From contig SMSO01000032.1 in assembly GCA_004764695.1 (NCBI GenBank), positions 6,592,668 through 6,656,667 on the forward strand: DNA of 64,000 bases, in the 5' to 3' direction. Both the position numbers and the translations under genes were made by a program. The notes below the pieces were generated by a model. It saw only the letters and a list, made by a program, of their open reading frames with translations. It was not told the origin of the DNA and did no database searches. This document shows positions 11,633 to 22,936 of the stretch, piece by piece. Source of the stretch: Schizochytrium sp. TIO01 (taxonomy: Eukaryota; Sar; Bigyra; Thraustochytrida; Thraustochytriidae). Numbering within the stretch: position 1 is the stretch's first letter; every line of letters starts with the position of its first letter.

Positions 11633-12061
11633 CGCCAACTCGCGCACGCGGCAGAGGCCCTCAAGACGGAGCTCCAGCCAAGCTTTCAATCAGAACTCCA
11701 AGCAAAGGAGGAAGCAAGCAAAGACAGGAACTTTGCTGCGGAACGAAGACTTTTCGCAGACCGCGGGAGGGACTCTGCTTTTGTGTCCCTTTGTGAAGTT
11801 GGTTCTCGAGAGAACGGTAAGAAAGAAAAGGATAGACCTAGGTGCTGCTAGCCAGGTCTCTACCATCGCTTGGGCCATAGAGAGTACCTTGGAGAAGCCG
11901 CAGGAACGAGGTGATGGAGGTCGATATTTTAGTCAAGAAGTACAGCGCCGTTGGCGACGAGGTGCTTGGAAAATAAGTGACTTGAGGAGGGCGGGCGCTT
12001 GGCAACCTGGGTTTGGGTTGGCTGGCTTGTGCAGGCAAGAGCGAGCGAGCGTGGCAGCTTG

Positions 12062-12086
12062 CTCTCTCCCTCTCTCTCTCTCTCTC
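12062..12086. repeat. (CT)n microsatellite
   Basis: A run of CT dinucleotides interrupted by one CCC, next to a CGCGC stretch. Confidence 0.85.
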
Positions 12087-12180
12087 GCGCACGAAATGGG
12101 TAAATCGGTTGACCTTTGTTGAACTTGGCGACAACCTCTCGAGTAAGAAAGATGAAGGTGCTGGCGAGCATCAGAAGAGC

Positions 12181-13759
12181 TGGAGAAGGAGACAGGGTTT
12201 ACGAACAACCGTAAGTAGTAGAAATACTTCCATAGCAACGCACTCGTGAATAAAATCATGGCGGCGTGACGCATTGCAGGAGTGTTCAATCTGGACTGAG
12301 GAGCCTCGGAACTAACTGCATGGATTGGAGTGATGAGTTCCGAACCCCATCGTCGTTGCTCTATTCTCTCAACTATGCTCTTTGGAAAGGGAAAGCGCTC
12401 GTAGAGGTCTGTTTGCTCAATCTGCCGGTCTATAAGGGCGTCATTCAGACCATGGAATTCGTTGCCCTTCTGCAAACAGCCTATGGATGGAAATGGATGG
12501 CTTTGCTCGTGCTGTCGATTTGCACGGAAGCACATCACACGAGGACAACCGGGCCGACGACTCAGGCTTGTCTGTCTGCTGGGGCTTGAAATTCTGGAAG
12601 GCGGGGGGGACCTGCCGTGTTCCGACTTTTTGCTGACTGACACCCATAGGTAGGTGGGTATGTATTGCCAACTGCCTGCATGTTGAACGCCAAATTCATT
12701 TCTTGATCATGTTTTCCAATTGTGGGGTAGGTTTCTCGCAATTTGGTTCTATGTATTGATCAATCGAGAGAAGATAGCATGCAGCGTGAGCTTGGGCAAA
12801 GCTGATGGGGGAAACCCAACCTGGAGGGAAGAAGTACGAATACACCTTCACGGCATTCGTCGCAAAACCCTGCACGCTGTCATGCGAGGAAGGCAGCCAA
12901 TGCCAGCTCCGGGAACTGGTAAAACGAGTTGATTAGGCTTGAAGAAATTGAAATGTTCTCAGATGGGCCTCAGATAGCTACACTGGCCTCGCGGGCGTTC
13001 TTCAGCAAGCTTCACCTTCTTCACGTTGTTCGAAAGGTCGCCTTTTAGAAACAAGTGTTCACGTTGTCTTCAATCCTGAGACCGCGACTACTTGCTGCCA
13101 CTTGTTCTAAATTAATATATTAAAAGAGAATGCACTAGCCTCAAGACAGTTCGTCGCAGAGAACCTCTTCCCAATTTAATTTGGAAATAGGCATTAGTAT
13201 TCCGTTGGGGAATAACCTGTCACATTTGTTATGTTGCAAATATCTATTTTATTTTTATTTTCCGGCCTGAGCCTGAGAAAAAGAAAATAAAAGAAAAAGG
13301 AAAGAGTAAGAAAAAACCCAGTGTGTAAGCTTCCAATTCTTCCACTAGGTCGTGAAAGAAAATAACTAGAACGCAGTTGATCAAGCAACTCGTTGATGAG
13401 TTACTACGTGTTTCCATCCAGCGCCACTCCTGAGTCCAAGGTTTTTGTTCTATTTTACGTTGAAGATTATTGTATTGCACCATGTCAGCATGAATAATAG
13501 GATATTTTTAGTACCTGCTTTTGAAAAATCAACAAAAACAGTATCATACAAATATGCTTCAGTAGTAACAAAGTCCATACAAGTGATTTCATTTTCATTT
13601 TCATTTTATAATATACACACATAACTATAGAACGATGTAGAAGCAAAGGCTAGTTCACATTATATTTTAAAATATCAGTAGGGTGGAGAGTCAAATGGGA
13701 AAAATTTGTGGTCTTCTCCTTCAAAAGAAGAAGAAAACAAAATGCATCAAACGCAGGTC
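12181..13759. other. Spacer downstream of paralog copy 3, no gene seen
   Basis: Moderate-GC DNA to about 13030, then AT-rich DNA leading to the 3' end of copy 3. A block of TTTTCATTTTCATTTTCA-like sequence near 13588-13610 probably belongs to the 3' flank. Overlapping short frames on both strands show no motif. Confidence 0.45.
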
Positions 13760-16700
13760 TTAAGCGACCACAATTTCCGGAGAGGCAGCATAACGATCAA
13801 AGCTTGCCTGTTCAGCATCACGAAGACGCTGGGCATAGATGGGTTTGTGTAGAAAATACTCCATGAATGTATAAACATCATTCAGAGCATAGGAGATATC
13901 TTGAAAGCAGTCTGCAAGGAATAGCATGTTAGACATGACCGCAAGATTTTTAGATGCAAGCAGGCTATTGAAAAACTCTTCGTCTCTGAATGCCAGAGTC
14001 AAAAAATCTTGCAAAACCTCTCGCAATAAATGTGGAGTCGCAGCAATAGGACGAAGGACTGGCATCGATTCTCGCTGTTTGGAACCAAGGCGGGCAGCAG
14101 CAGACGAAAAGGCAGACGTCAGCCAACGGTGGGCTGTGTAAAAGGAACGCGCTGTTTCTGGCCGCATATTAGAAGTCATATGACCCTTTTCATCGCTCAT
14201 GAAAATACAAATTCCACCAAGATGGTGCAATTTCCACAACGAATGCCACACACGCTGTGTACTTTCAACTGCTTTAACATAATGTTCATGCGGAACATCA
14301 AAGTTCAGACGTTGCTTTGATTCCAAATCTGCAGATCGAAGTTGTGGAGAAATATTCACGAATAATGAATATGCAATACCGTGCTCAAAGGCAGCAACTT
14401 GTGGCAAGACACGGTCAAGCATGAGAGGTTGCTCATACCTTTCAGTGAGCACATGCTCGAACAAAATGTTAAAGTCATGGTATGACTGTGAAAGGGTTTC
14501 ACGAATCAGAGCTCGGCCAGTTGTTGGCCACACAAAGAGAGCGAGGACCAAAGCACCGGCCGCACCCATTAAAGTAGACGCAAGAATGTAGCCACCTTCC
14601 ACCCAGACATCCACCTGCGTTGGTTCTGTAGCTTGTAGAAATACAACTGACAAACTGACTAAAGTACGCAACGCTGCAAATACCACATAGCCGAACTGGG
14701 GCAACACAGTCTTTACGTATAGATAGATGGCCAAAGCAAAAACTTCTGCACCATAAAAGATCCACTCGTGGTTGTCTGCAGTGCAACCTCCAATACATGC
14801 GAGTTCCCAGATCACACCTGCAAAAATGTAACCTAACGTAACACCAATCAAACGATGAGCTGTTCGTTCAATGACCAAACCCGTTTGTGTCTTAAAGAGA
14901 ATGACCTGGAACGCAAAAACTGCGTTGAGCAACTGGACCGAACTGAAAAGTGAATAGGAATCAGGCAAAAGACCGGGAAGAACCAAAAGTGTAGTACCGA
15001 GAGAAAATTTAAGTCCCATTTTCCAAATCATACTTGAAAAGAAGTTGAGACAGCGTTCTTCAACGCGTGTACTCCAGTACGGCGTCTTGACGTAGAATGC
15101 TTTGCGTTCTGAAGCATAGTACGAAGTAAGAAACATGTCTTGAAAGGGGAATGTAATACTCCACTCACGTTTCCAATCCTCGTGCTGACCCATTGTTTCA
15201 CTCTTGAATTGGACGCCCAGCTCTTTTTGCGTCTTCACCAATTTCAGAAGAACAAGGACATAACTTGTGAGCGTAGTACGGTGAAATATAGCCTCTTTGT
15301 TCATGCGTGCAGATTCCATTGTCTTTGCAGCTGTACTACGCAGGTAACGCTCCATCCAAGTGATCATTAGGTCCTCGAGCTCACGAGCAAGTCTATCAAG
15401 AACTTGTTGTTCACGATCAAGCATCATGATTGCCTTCTCACGTTCGATGTGGCTATCGCGAGCCGAGGGTGGCAGGCTTGATAACAGAGCGAATCGGTGG
15501 GCGCCAAGCTCAAGAAGTAGGTTGATCTCATTAATAATGATGGGAATTCGCCGACGTTCAGTTTGGCGTCGTTCAATTTCACTTTGGTCCATCTGAATCA
15601 TTGCTTGCACTTCTTGTTCGAGGAAAGTCGCCTTTTTGCGAAGGGAATCTGTGTATGTTAAATCCGAGCCCTTAGCAGAGCACTCATCAAAGTAGTTGAG
15701 CATATCTGATGCTGCGGAGCGAGCGATGCGCGTAATTGTAAGACTGGCATCGTATCGCTCGAGGTATCGGAGTCCATCACCGTTGCAAAGAAATCTCGTT
15801 TCTAGAAGAGTCTGGCCCAACCATTTTTGTGCTAGAACGATCGAATTGATCTCCGCTTTGCGGGCGTCGACTAGCTTCTTTAGGAGTACTGGGGAGATGT
15901 TTACCTGGCCGGAGTCTTGAGTTGGATCCAAGGTTTGCGCTGCAACTTGCGCATAAACAGGCCGCAAGCGACGAAGGAGGATTCCATAACCAGTGAATCG
16001 ATTGTTGAGAATCTGCTGCGTAGACGCGATGGATGTCCAGGGGAAGATGACCAAAGCACCAAGGCAGTGGAGCATGTAAGGAATAGTTGTACCAAAGGTT
16101 GCACCACCCAGAATAAGAAGGCTCCTATGGAAGGGCTCATCAACAACTTCGAGGTTGTTTACCTTCCATATACTAATATGTTGCACAGAGAAAGTGATAG
16201 CTTGCAGCAAAATGGACAGCATGCTCGTTGGGTATTTAAGTCCAATCATGAAGGTCAGTAGGATGCCAATTGCAAAGAGAATCATGTAACCTGCAAGATT
16301 CGTACCCGTAACAGCAAACATGAAAATTGAATAGGCAACAAGGAATGGCCATAGTACAATGTAAGAGAGAGTTTGTTGAATCTCTACTCCGATACAGGTA
16401 TCATTGAGTGGACGCAAAGCGAGAATGAGGCAGTAAATAGGAATAAATAAAGACGTGCCTTCTGCGAGAGAACGAATGACTTCAAAGTAAGGGAAAATGA
16501 GAGAAATGACGAGCACGACCGAATTGCGAATGAGAATCTTATGAAGCCTTGTAAGTTCAAATATTGGTTTTCGCTTTTTTTCCTTTGGCGGCTGCACACT
16601 GGCTTTGGCAGTTGATTCATTTTTTCGGCGCCTTTGCTGTTGTTGCGGTGTTTCTTGCAATTTGTTTTCTTTGTGATCAACAGTGATAATCTCGGGAGGT

Positions 16701-16930
16701 GGCAGACTGGCCATTGAACTTCCGGGAGAATAAGGTTCGCCAAGTGCTTCCTCAATTCCTGTCTTGGCATAGTCTTCGATGCTTTCCATGAGGCGCCCCA
16801 CCTCCTCGGATCGCTCCAAGTTTGAGAGTTCATCACGCTCTTCATCTCCTGCAATCTCAAGTTCAGATTCGAGCTTGCGCAATCTTCGATCTTCTTTCCA
16901 TTCCTGGAAAACGGGATCAGGGACTGACAT
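13760..16930 (-). CDS. FUSC/aromatic-acid-exporter-like membrane protein, copy 3
   Basis: Single-exon protein of 1056 residues from an ATG at 16930 (MSVPDPVFQEWKEDRRLRKL). It is collinear with copy 2. It has a charged N-terminus with an ERDELSNLERSEE motif matching copy 2, and a basic/Gln-rich linker (QQQQRRRK) before the membrane region. The first membrane bundle includes LALRPLNDTCIGVE and WPFLVAYSIFMFAV. A long helical cytosolic middle follows, then a second bundle with LFKTQTGLVIERTAHRLIG and WELACIGGC. The C-terminal domain shares PHEHYVKAVEST and SLWKLHHLGGI with copy 2. The role inferred from the family is export of an aromatic or other organic anion; no substrate can be assigned. Codon use and gene structure match copy 2, which fits tandem duplication within this genome. 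Long stretches of identity in membrane segments contrast with divergent N-terminal linkers. Confidence 0.85.
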   Translation of the reverse strand: MSVPDPVFQEWKEDRRLRKLESELEIAGDEERDELSNLERSEEVGRLMESIEDYAKTGIEEALGEPYSPGSSMASLPPPEIITVDHKENKLQETPQQQQRRRKNESTAKASVQPPKEKKRKPIFELTRLHKILIRNSVVLVISLIFPYFEVIRSLAEGTSLFIPIYCLILALRPLNDTCIGVEIQQTLSYIVLWPFLVAYSIFMFAVTGTNLAGYMILFAIGILLTFMIGLKYPTSMLSILLQAITFSVQHISIWKVNNLEVVDEPFHRSLLILGGATFGTTIPYMLHCLGALVIFPWTSIASTQQILNNRFTGYGILLRRLRPVYAQVAAQTLDPTQDSGQVNISPVLLKKLVDARKAEINSIVLAQKWLGQTLLETRFLCNGDGLRYLERYDASLTITRIARSAASDMLNYFDECSAKGSDLTYTDSLRKKATFLEQEVQAMIQMDQSEIERRQTERRRIPIIINEINLLLELGAHRFALLSSLPPSARDSHIEREKAIMMLDREQQVLDRLARELEDLMITWMERYLRSTAAKTMESARMNKEAIFHRTTLTSYVLVLLKLVKTQKELGVQFKSETMGQHEDWKREWSITFPFQDMFLTSYYASERKAFYVKTPYWSTRVEERCLNFFSSMIWKMGLKFSLGTTLLVLPGLLPDSYSLFSSVQLLNAVFAFQVILFKTQTGLVIERTAHRLIGVTLGYIFAGVIWELACIGGCTADNHEWIFYGAEVFALAIYLYVKTVLPQFGYVVFAALRTLVSLSVVFLQATEPTQVDVWVEGGYILASTLMGAAGALVLALFVWPTTGRALIRETLSQSYHDFNILFEHVLTERYEQPLMLDRVLPQVAAFEHGIAYSLFVNISPQLRSADLESKQRLNFDVPHEHYVKAVESTQRVWHSLWKLHHLGGICIFMSDEKGHMTSNMRPETARSFYTAHRWLTSAFSSAAARLGSKQRESMPVLRPIAATPHLLREVLQDFLTLAFRDEEFFNSLLASKNLAVMSNMLFLADCFQDISYALNDVYTFMEYFLHKPIYAQRLRDAEQASFDRYAASPEIVVA

Positions 16931-17833
16931 AGTGACTAGTTACCTGTGTTTATTTGTAAAGAAAGCTACAGGCTCAACAAAGTCTCTCTGTCTATCTTCT
17001 GACTAAAGACTTCCTCCGTCTATAGAAAAGGGATTTACTATCAAGACTTGGGTGTCTGGCTAAACTGATGATGTTCGGCTGGCTTCGTAAGACCCTCCAG
17101 CTGAGAACCGAATCAAGTTCAAAAAGGATCGATGATAAATATTCGGCGCTTCGTCGTTCCGCTCCAGCAAGTGCTTCCTTCCACCCAGCTAGCTCGAACC
17201 CTTGTGTGTTCTAACACCCGTCAGTGTTGGTTTATCCAGAGAGGGTTGTTTGAGATTTCTCAAACGCAGATGGAGACTTTATGTCCAATTGGGTGCTGCG
17301 ATGATGCCTCTATTAAGATGCTAATCAATTGAAAGGCCAGAAGGAAGAAGGAAAATCAATCACTATGCCGTCAGAAGCAGTCAGTATAGGTGTATATTAT
17401 ATAGCAAGACTGTGTTGCAGATTCCACGCCGCTTAATGTGAAGAATAGGCTCGTCGCCGCGGCGGCGAGAGGACCTAACCTTCTGCCCACGGGTTACGGT
17501 GCAGATTAGTCTTTTGCTATGCCTTTGCCGTGGATGTACTCCTCTTGTTGTCCTCTTGTTGTTTGCTGGATGGGCGAATGAAAGTTCTCAAGGGACAAAC
17601 GAGCGAACCACGCAAGAGCAGGAGCCGTCGTGTGCAAGAAGGGTGTTTCAACAGCGGAGTGCAGGTCCTCGATCCTAGCCCAAGGATCTTAGCGCGTCTC
17701 GTGAAGCAGGCAGGCAGGCAGAGTCGAAGGGCCTGGGCTGGCTGGGCCCGCCGCAGAAGAGTTCTTGGTTTGCGCCAGGTCTGGCCAGGAGAAACAGAGA
17801 AAAGAAAGAAAAGAAAAGAAAAAGATGACTGAC

Positions 17834-17863
17834 TCACTTTCTTTCTTTCTTTCTTTCTTTCCT
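17834..17863. repeat. (TTTC)n microsatellite
   Basis: About six TTTC units in a row, facing an AAAAG-rich stretch just upstream (about 17797-17824). Confidence 0.85.
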
Positions 17864-18813
17864 TCTTAGCCATGCATGAATAAATAAATTAAGAAGTACA
17901 AAACTACTATTACTCATTCCTATCAACCATTACGGCCCATTACTCTCTTTCTCAAGTGGCTTTCCTTTTATTGACTAAAAAAAAAGGACCAATGGTTTTA
18001 ATCGATGGAGCCCTACTAGTAAAGGCTAAGATCATGTTACATAATGGTTATACGTTTAAAAGTTAACAAAAGAAGTTAAAATAAAAATATAATTATTAAA
18101 AACGACTTCTTCTTATTTTAATTTTTAAAATAAATAAGAGGTAGGCCTTAATGGAACTATCCTTTTTTCTCTTCGTTATTATTGACATTGACAGGCAGAT
18201 AGTAAGTGATAAATGGAGAACGGGAAAAGAAAGGAGGTAGCAGTAGAGAAACAGTAGGAACCCGAATAGTCAAAGAGAACAGAACATAAACATAGGTACC
18301 AACAACGAAAAGAAAAGATAGGGAGCAGAACAGTGGGAATGGAGGGAAACGAGAAAAGGGAGTTAGTTAGTCAGCACACAGATAGAATCATTAATTCATT
18401 CAATCAAACGCACCATCAAATCAAAGCTACTCCTCAAAAGGAAGACATGAAGGGATCCCACTTTGACGAGGTCTTCTTTCATCAGTCTTTGCGAGCCTTC
18501 CGTCGCCCCAGCGGTAGTCATTACCAAGGTAGCTAGCTAGTTACTTATTGAGACTGTGGACCTTCTAATTAATCCAAGTTTCCTGTTCTCGTTCCTGTTC
18601 CTGTTCTGTTGTTCCCTCCCTTCTCAATGCAATACCTATCAACTACTTGACACTTTATAAACTGCAATACCATGGGACTCATCCAATGCGTCTGAGTGGC
18701 GTTCAGAGTGACCGCCATCAAAATAAAGTTTCAAAAGCCGCGCTTGAAAAGTGCGAAGATGACGGCGCTTCGGAAACAAAGGCGAGAGCAAAGAAACAAA
18801 GAAACAAAGAAAC

Positions 18814-18843
18814 CATCAATCAATCAATCAATCAATCAATCAG
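18814..18843. repeat. (ATCA)n microsatellite
   Basis: Seven or so perfect ATCA tetranucleotides. Confidence 0.9.
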
Positions 18844-19510
18844 ACAAAGAACAGAGAAAGAGATTCGGGCAATGCGATTGCGGCAGCGGAGAAGGTCGGC
18901 TTCGCCCGCAATGCTTCTCTCTTTCCGTCTACTGCGAAGCCTGAGCGGCCTTGAGCGATTGGTCTGTCTGTCTGTCTATTTATCATTGATTTTAATATAA
19001 TTTAGACCACTCGGGTAGAAAGAAGTTTGTGATCGATCGTCGAACGTATTTTAGTACGCGCTGCAAAGAAAGCATATTGGGCGTTAGAAGAGCTAAGAAG
19101 GACGAGAGAACAAAGTAAAAGAAAAGAAATTATGATGTGTAAGTCAAAGGCCTCAAACGAAAAGGTTAATACCAGAAAAAGAAAAGAGGGGGAAAGAAAG
19201 AAAGAAAGGAGAAACAAAAAGAGAGAATGGGGCGACTCTCGCAAAACGATTGATAGAACCACAGCCTAAAGGAAAGGAGGCGACCAAAAGTAAGTGAGGT
19301 CACTAGAGACAGTGCTCCCGACTTCGCCAAGTGGATTTCCTTCGCGCAGGAATAGTGAAGGCCTCTGCGGCTCTATGGCAAAAGCCCACCACACCACCAT
19401 CGGCTTTGTCCATTCCAGGCAGAGGGAGCTGGGCCTGTCCAAGAATCCCATCGGGCAATCAGTAAGTCAGTCAGTGTAACAATTTAAGAGCACATCAGGT
19501 TTCGAACAAA

Positions 19511-19556
19511 GAAGAAAAGAAAAGAAAAGAAAAGAAAAGAAAAGAAAAGAAAAGAA
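19511..19556. repeat. (AAAAG)n microsatellite
   Basis: About eight consecutive AAAAG pentanucleotides within a purine-rich tract. Confidence 0.9.
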
Positions 19557-20107
19557 GAGAAAAGTCGAAAGGCAAAAGCTAAAAAGAGAAATCAACAGAA
19601 AATACACATTTGGAGAACTAATGAGTTGGTTTGCTTTGCTTTAGGATAAAGACAGAAACGGAGAACTTGAGTCTTCGTGCCTCCAAGCCGAAGACCATGG
19701 CTGCTCCCGAAGGCTCGCCGCCTCTCGCCGCCACGCTTCTCTCAGCTTGCGTCTGCGGCTTCGCTCGGGCCTCGAGGCGTCTTCGCGGCTTGTAGTTCGC
19801 TGTTCTGTTTCCTTTTGTTGTTTCGTTCTCGCTTCCTGAGACTGTGGATCGAGGAGCGAGTGGCCCATCCGTCGGTCTCTGGGAAACCAAGACCTTGCTG
19901 CCACGAGCGGCCAGCAGGTGGCTGCGGCAAACTCAGACTACAAGGTGCACGTCGCCAGCTGCGCCCTGTCGAACCGAAAGTTTCCACCAGGAGTTGTCGT
20001 TGTCGAGCGCGGGCAGAGGTGTCCTACGCCTGACTGTGCATGCACCGCTTTGGTTATGGTTTCTTTAATTCTGTCAATCTTCGCATTGTTTGGCAACCTT
20101 TAAAAAA

Positions 20108-20140
<33 letters not shown>

Positions 20141-21913
20141 ATAAAAAATAAAAAATAATATGATCTGTAGATAAAAAAGTAAAGTAGATAATGCGGTGTT
20201 CGATCATAAACGACGTATTTGATAGCAGAATGGATATTGTCTGAGTTGAGGCTGTGGAACAACCAAACGAAACGATGCGAGTGAAGCAGGCCTACTTGAC
20301 TGCAACCTAGGTTGAACTCATGAGCGCGTGTGCGCTTTTGTTGATGATGCGTATGCAAGATCAAGCATGCCTGGTAAGTAAATCTTCATGCAGAATAATG
20401 AGGTCTTCGTGTTTTTTTCTTGAGTGATTTGATGACGTCATGGATCGCAGAGGTTCATAACATTTTGAATTTTAATAAAAAAAAAAAGAAAAAAAAAAAA
20501 AAGGAGGGGAAGAAAAAGGTTGTTTTAGTGAAATTGAGGAAAGAAACGAAAACTTGGGAGCTCGGCGAACTTTGAATGAACGAGAAGAACGTTTCATCTG
20601 CAAGACTTCAACTTCAACTTTAAGTTGGTCGGCCCAAGCAAGCTTCGCCGAATGCCTGTCTGCACTCTTGCCTGCCTACTCTCACGTTGCAACCATCTCA
20701 TGCCATAGCTGTGCGCTTTTCTTCATGCAATCGTCACAATCCACGCCAGATCAGCACATATGGTGTTCTACTATCTGGACCAACCGTTCACGAGTTTATA
20801 AGTCAAAGGCAAAACTCAAATCTGCCCCAGAAGAGATTCGATCGTTGGTGGCCTTTACGCGCCCAAGATCAGACCAAATTGCTTCGTGGACGATGCCAAT
20901 GCGAGCTTCTTTCTCTCTGCTGGGCTGATGTGCTCGAGTGATTGATTGCCAATCTCCGTCGTGGTCCTGCAAGGGTCAATTGACTGCAATGTATGGTATG
21001 CATCGACGTATGTATGTATGTACCAACTCTAGGTCATGAGTCCCAGACGCTGCAGACGCTGACTTTGCGAAGTCTCAGTCTTGCTCTCGATGCGAGAACT
21101 GCTACGATACCCTTCATTTGTCTGAAATCGTGGCCGACGTTCGCAATTGGAGTCCTGCAGCACAGCACGAGAGCAGCACCCAAACGGTCAGCGAGTGATC
21201 GGAAGAGCGACTTATTTGAGCTCGTGCGGCACACGAACTAGTTCAAGGACGAGTTTGGCTATGACCGCCTCATGCTCTGACAAGCCATGTGCATATACAT
21301 TTAGCGTGGATCGCGATACCAAACGATACTAAGCGATGGTTGTTTTCTGCAGTGCCAACTTCGAAGAGATGGCCTGCAATACAGATGTCTCGAAGGCACA
21401 GCACGCAATCAGAGCACGCGTGCTGCTGCTGCTGCCCAAGGCCAAATGTCAACAAAATCTGCTGGAGGCAAACGAAGTGCAGCACTGCTCGAAGCCCAAG
21501 GCGCGGCGGAATGTACGCAGCAGAAGAGTTGGGCAGCATCTGCATCTGCAGTGCAGTCTCTCATGCATGTATGACTTTTAAAGTGGGCAGCCACGATTGT
21601 GGCGGCCAAAGACCCTCTTTCGCGAGTCCCTCACCCAGGCTGCAAAAGTCTCCAGCCTTGGCACACCAAGAACTCGCGCCCAGCACCCGACTCGCAGTCC
21701 CAAAGGGCCAAGCCGTGCCTGTTGCAAGCGCAGTCCTCGTCCTGCGACCAGAGCTCGAAGCGCCCAAGTCGATCGACCGAGTCGTTGCCGCCGCGGCTTT
21801 CATGAAATTCATCGCAGACCAAGATATCCTATCTACGTGGTCCGATTTCCCCTTATTCTTTGCATTGCTTTTCTCTTCTTTCGCAGACTCGGAAAGGACT
21901 TTGAAAGAAAGAA

Positions 21914-22002
21914 AGAATGAATGAATGAATGAACTTTGAAAGAAAGAATGAACTTTGAAAGAAAGAATGAATGAATGAATGAATGAATGAATAAATGAAT
22001 GA
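21914..22002. repeat. (GAAT)n / AAGAAAGAATGAACTTTG repeat block
   Basis: GAAT tetranucleotide runs are interrupted by two copies of an AACTTTGAAAGAAAGAATG segment, giving a compound tandem repeat of about 90 bases. Confidence 0.85.
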
Positions 22003-22240
22003 AAGGAAGAAGAACTACGTTTGGACTAGATACAGATAAGGAAAGGATGAAAACTCGAGAAAAACAAAGCACGCAAATACCAAGTGACTAGAAGGAAGGA
22101 GAGAGGTTAGCAAGCGCGTCATCAAGTCAGCTTGCACTCTCGAGTAACTCGGATGCAATTTTCTCTGTTTCGTGGCCTTTTCAATGTCTCAGAAGGTTGG
22201 GTTTCCGTTGCAAGCGCACGGTCAATTGAGACATGAATGC

Positions 22241-22278
22241 GTGAGTGAGTGAGTAAATGAATGAATGAATGAATGAAT
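22241..22278. repeat. (GAGT)n(AATG)n compound microsatellite
   Basis: Three GAGT units pass into about six AATG units. Confidence 0.85.
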
Positions 22279-22323
22279 AGAGCATGAGCGATTGGCTAAG
22301 TCGGCGACGTTGAAGTTGAAGTT

Positions 22324-22368
22324 GACGAAGACGACGAAGACGACGAAGACGACGAAGACGGCGAAGAC
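22324..22368. repeat. (GACGAA)n-like trinucleotide/9-mer repeat
   Basis: GACGAAGAC units repeat about four to five times. Read on the minus strand they give the FVVFVV pattern of a spurious open frame. Confidence 0.85.
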
Positions 22369-22912
22369 CTTGTACTTGCCAACTGTTGCCAATTGCAAGA
22401 CTCGAGAAATGGCGCGGTCGGGCAAGGCCACGAAGAAAGCTTGGAGTTCGTGTCTAATTTTGATTAAATGAAAGAAGCATCAGCGAGCGATTCCTCTTTG
22501 CGAAGGAGATGGTGGTGTCGACGCAGCGCTCTCCTCGATGAGGAGACGTCGCGACTGCGGCTGCGGCTGCAACTGCGACTTCGTGCTAGGCTCGCGCTGG
22601 AAGCCTGCGCACTCGAAATCAAACAGCGTGGCCAGCTCGTGAGAAGGTGCGGCAGGGCACGCGTGCGAAGCAGGCGGACAGGAGCGCAAACCAGGGCTCG
22701 GTGGCATCTTGGACCCAAGCCGGCACGTGCGCTGTGTCGCTGACGAACTTCAACAAACGCCACTCTGGCCAAACCAGAGCATCGAGGTGGTGGCGGCGCG
22801 GAAGGGGGAGGAGACTGCGTGCCGGCTGATGGCGAGCGAGAGCGGCGAGGTGGTGGTGCAAGCTCGAGCAGTAGAACTTGGCTCGAGCATGGCGAGCGAG
22901 AAGAAATCCAAG

Positions 22913-22936
22913 AACCAAGAACCAAGAACCAAGAAC
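22913..22936. repeat. (ACCAAGA)n heptanucleotide repeat
   Basis: Three to four tandem ACCAAGA units inside the GC-rich island. Confidence 0.85.

Larger units (their letters stand above)
10831..12180. other. GC-rich island with AT-palindromic and tandem repeats; coding status unclear
   Basis: A GC-rich block (about 10830-11240) is followed by an AT block built from AAATTTGAATTC-like words (about 11290-11370), then another GC-rich block with an exact 30-bp tandem duplication. Several open frames overlap here on both strands, up to 236 codons. On the plus strand an ATG at 11228 opens MSQLDAALGIASLNDHKQLQ before running into the AT repeat. In another frame an Ala/Glu/Ser-rich stretch follows the 30-bp repeat, with a GTAAGA donor-like site at about 11817. 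This could be a broken or spliced gene, but no domain is recognisable. Confidence 0.25.
16931..20550. other. Gene-poor stretch upstream of copy 3, rich in microsatellites
   Basis: After the presumed promoter of copy 3 the DNA is mostly purine/pyrimidine-biased simple sequence and AT-rich DNA, with one GC-rich patch at about 19670-20040 that is open on both strands. No frame carries a domain, and I saw no convincing tRNA or rRNA signature. Confidence 0.45.

Noticed and set aside
11933-12643. 236-codon minus-strand open frame
   Set aside because: It passes through a CT/AG microsatellite that encodes RERERER. It overlaps other open frames of similar length and shows no motif.
21289-21924. 211-codon plus-strand open frame
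   Set aside because: The opposite strand and the other frames are open in the same GC-rich island. It has no recognisable domain, and the end runs into a GAAT repeat.
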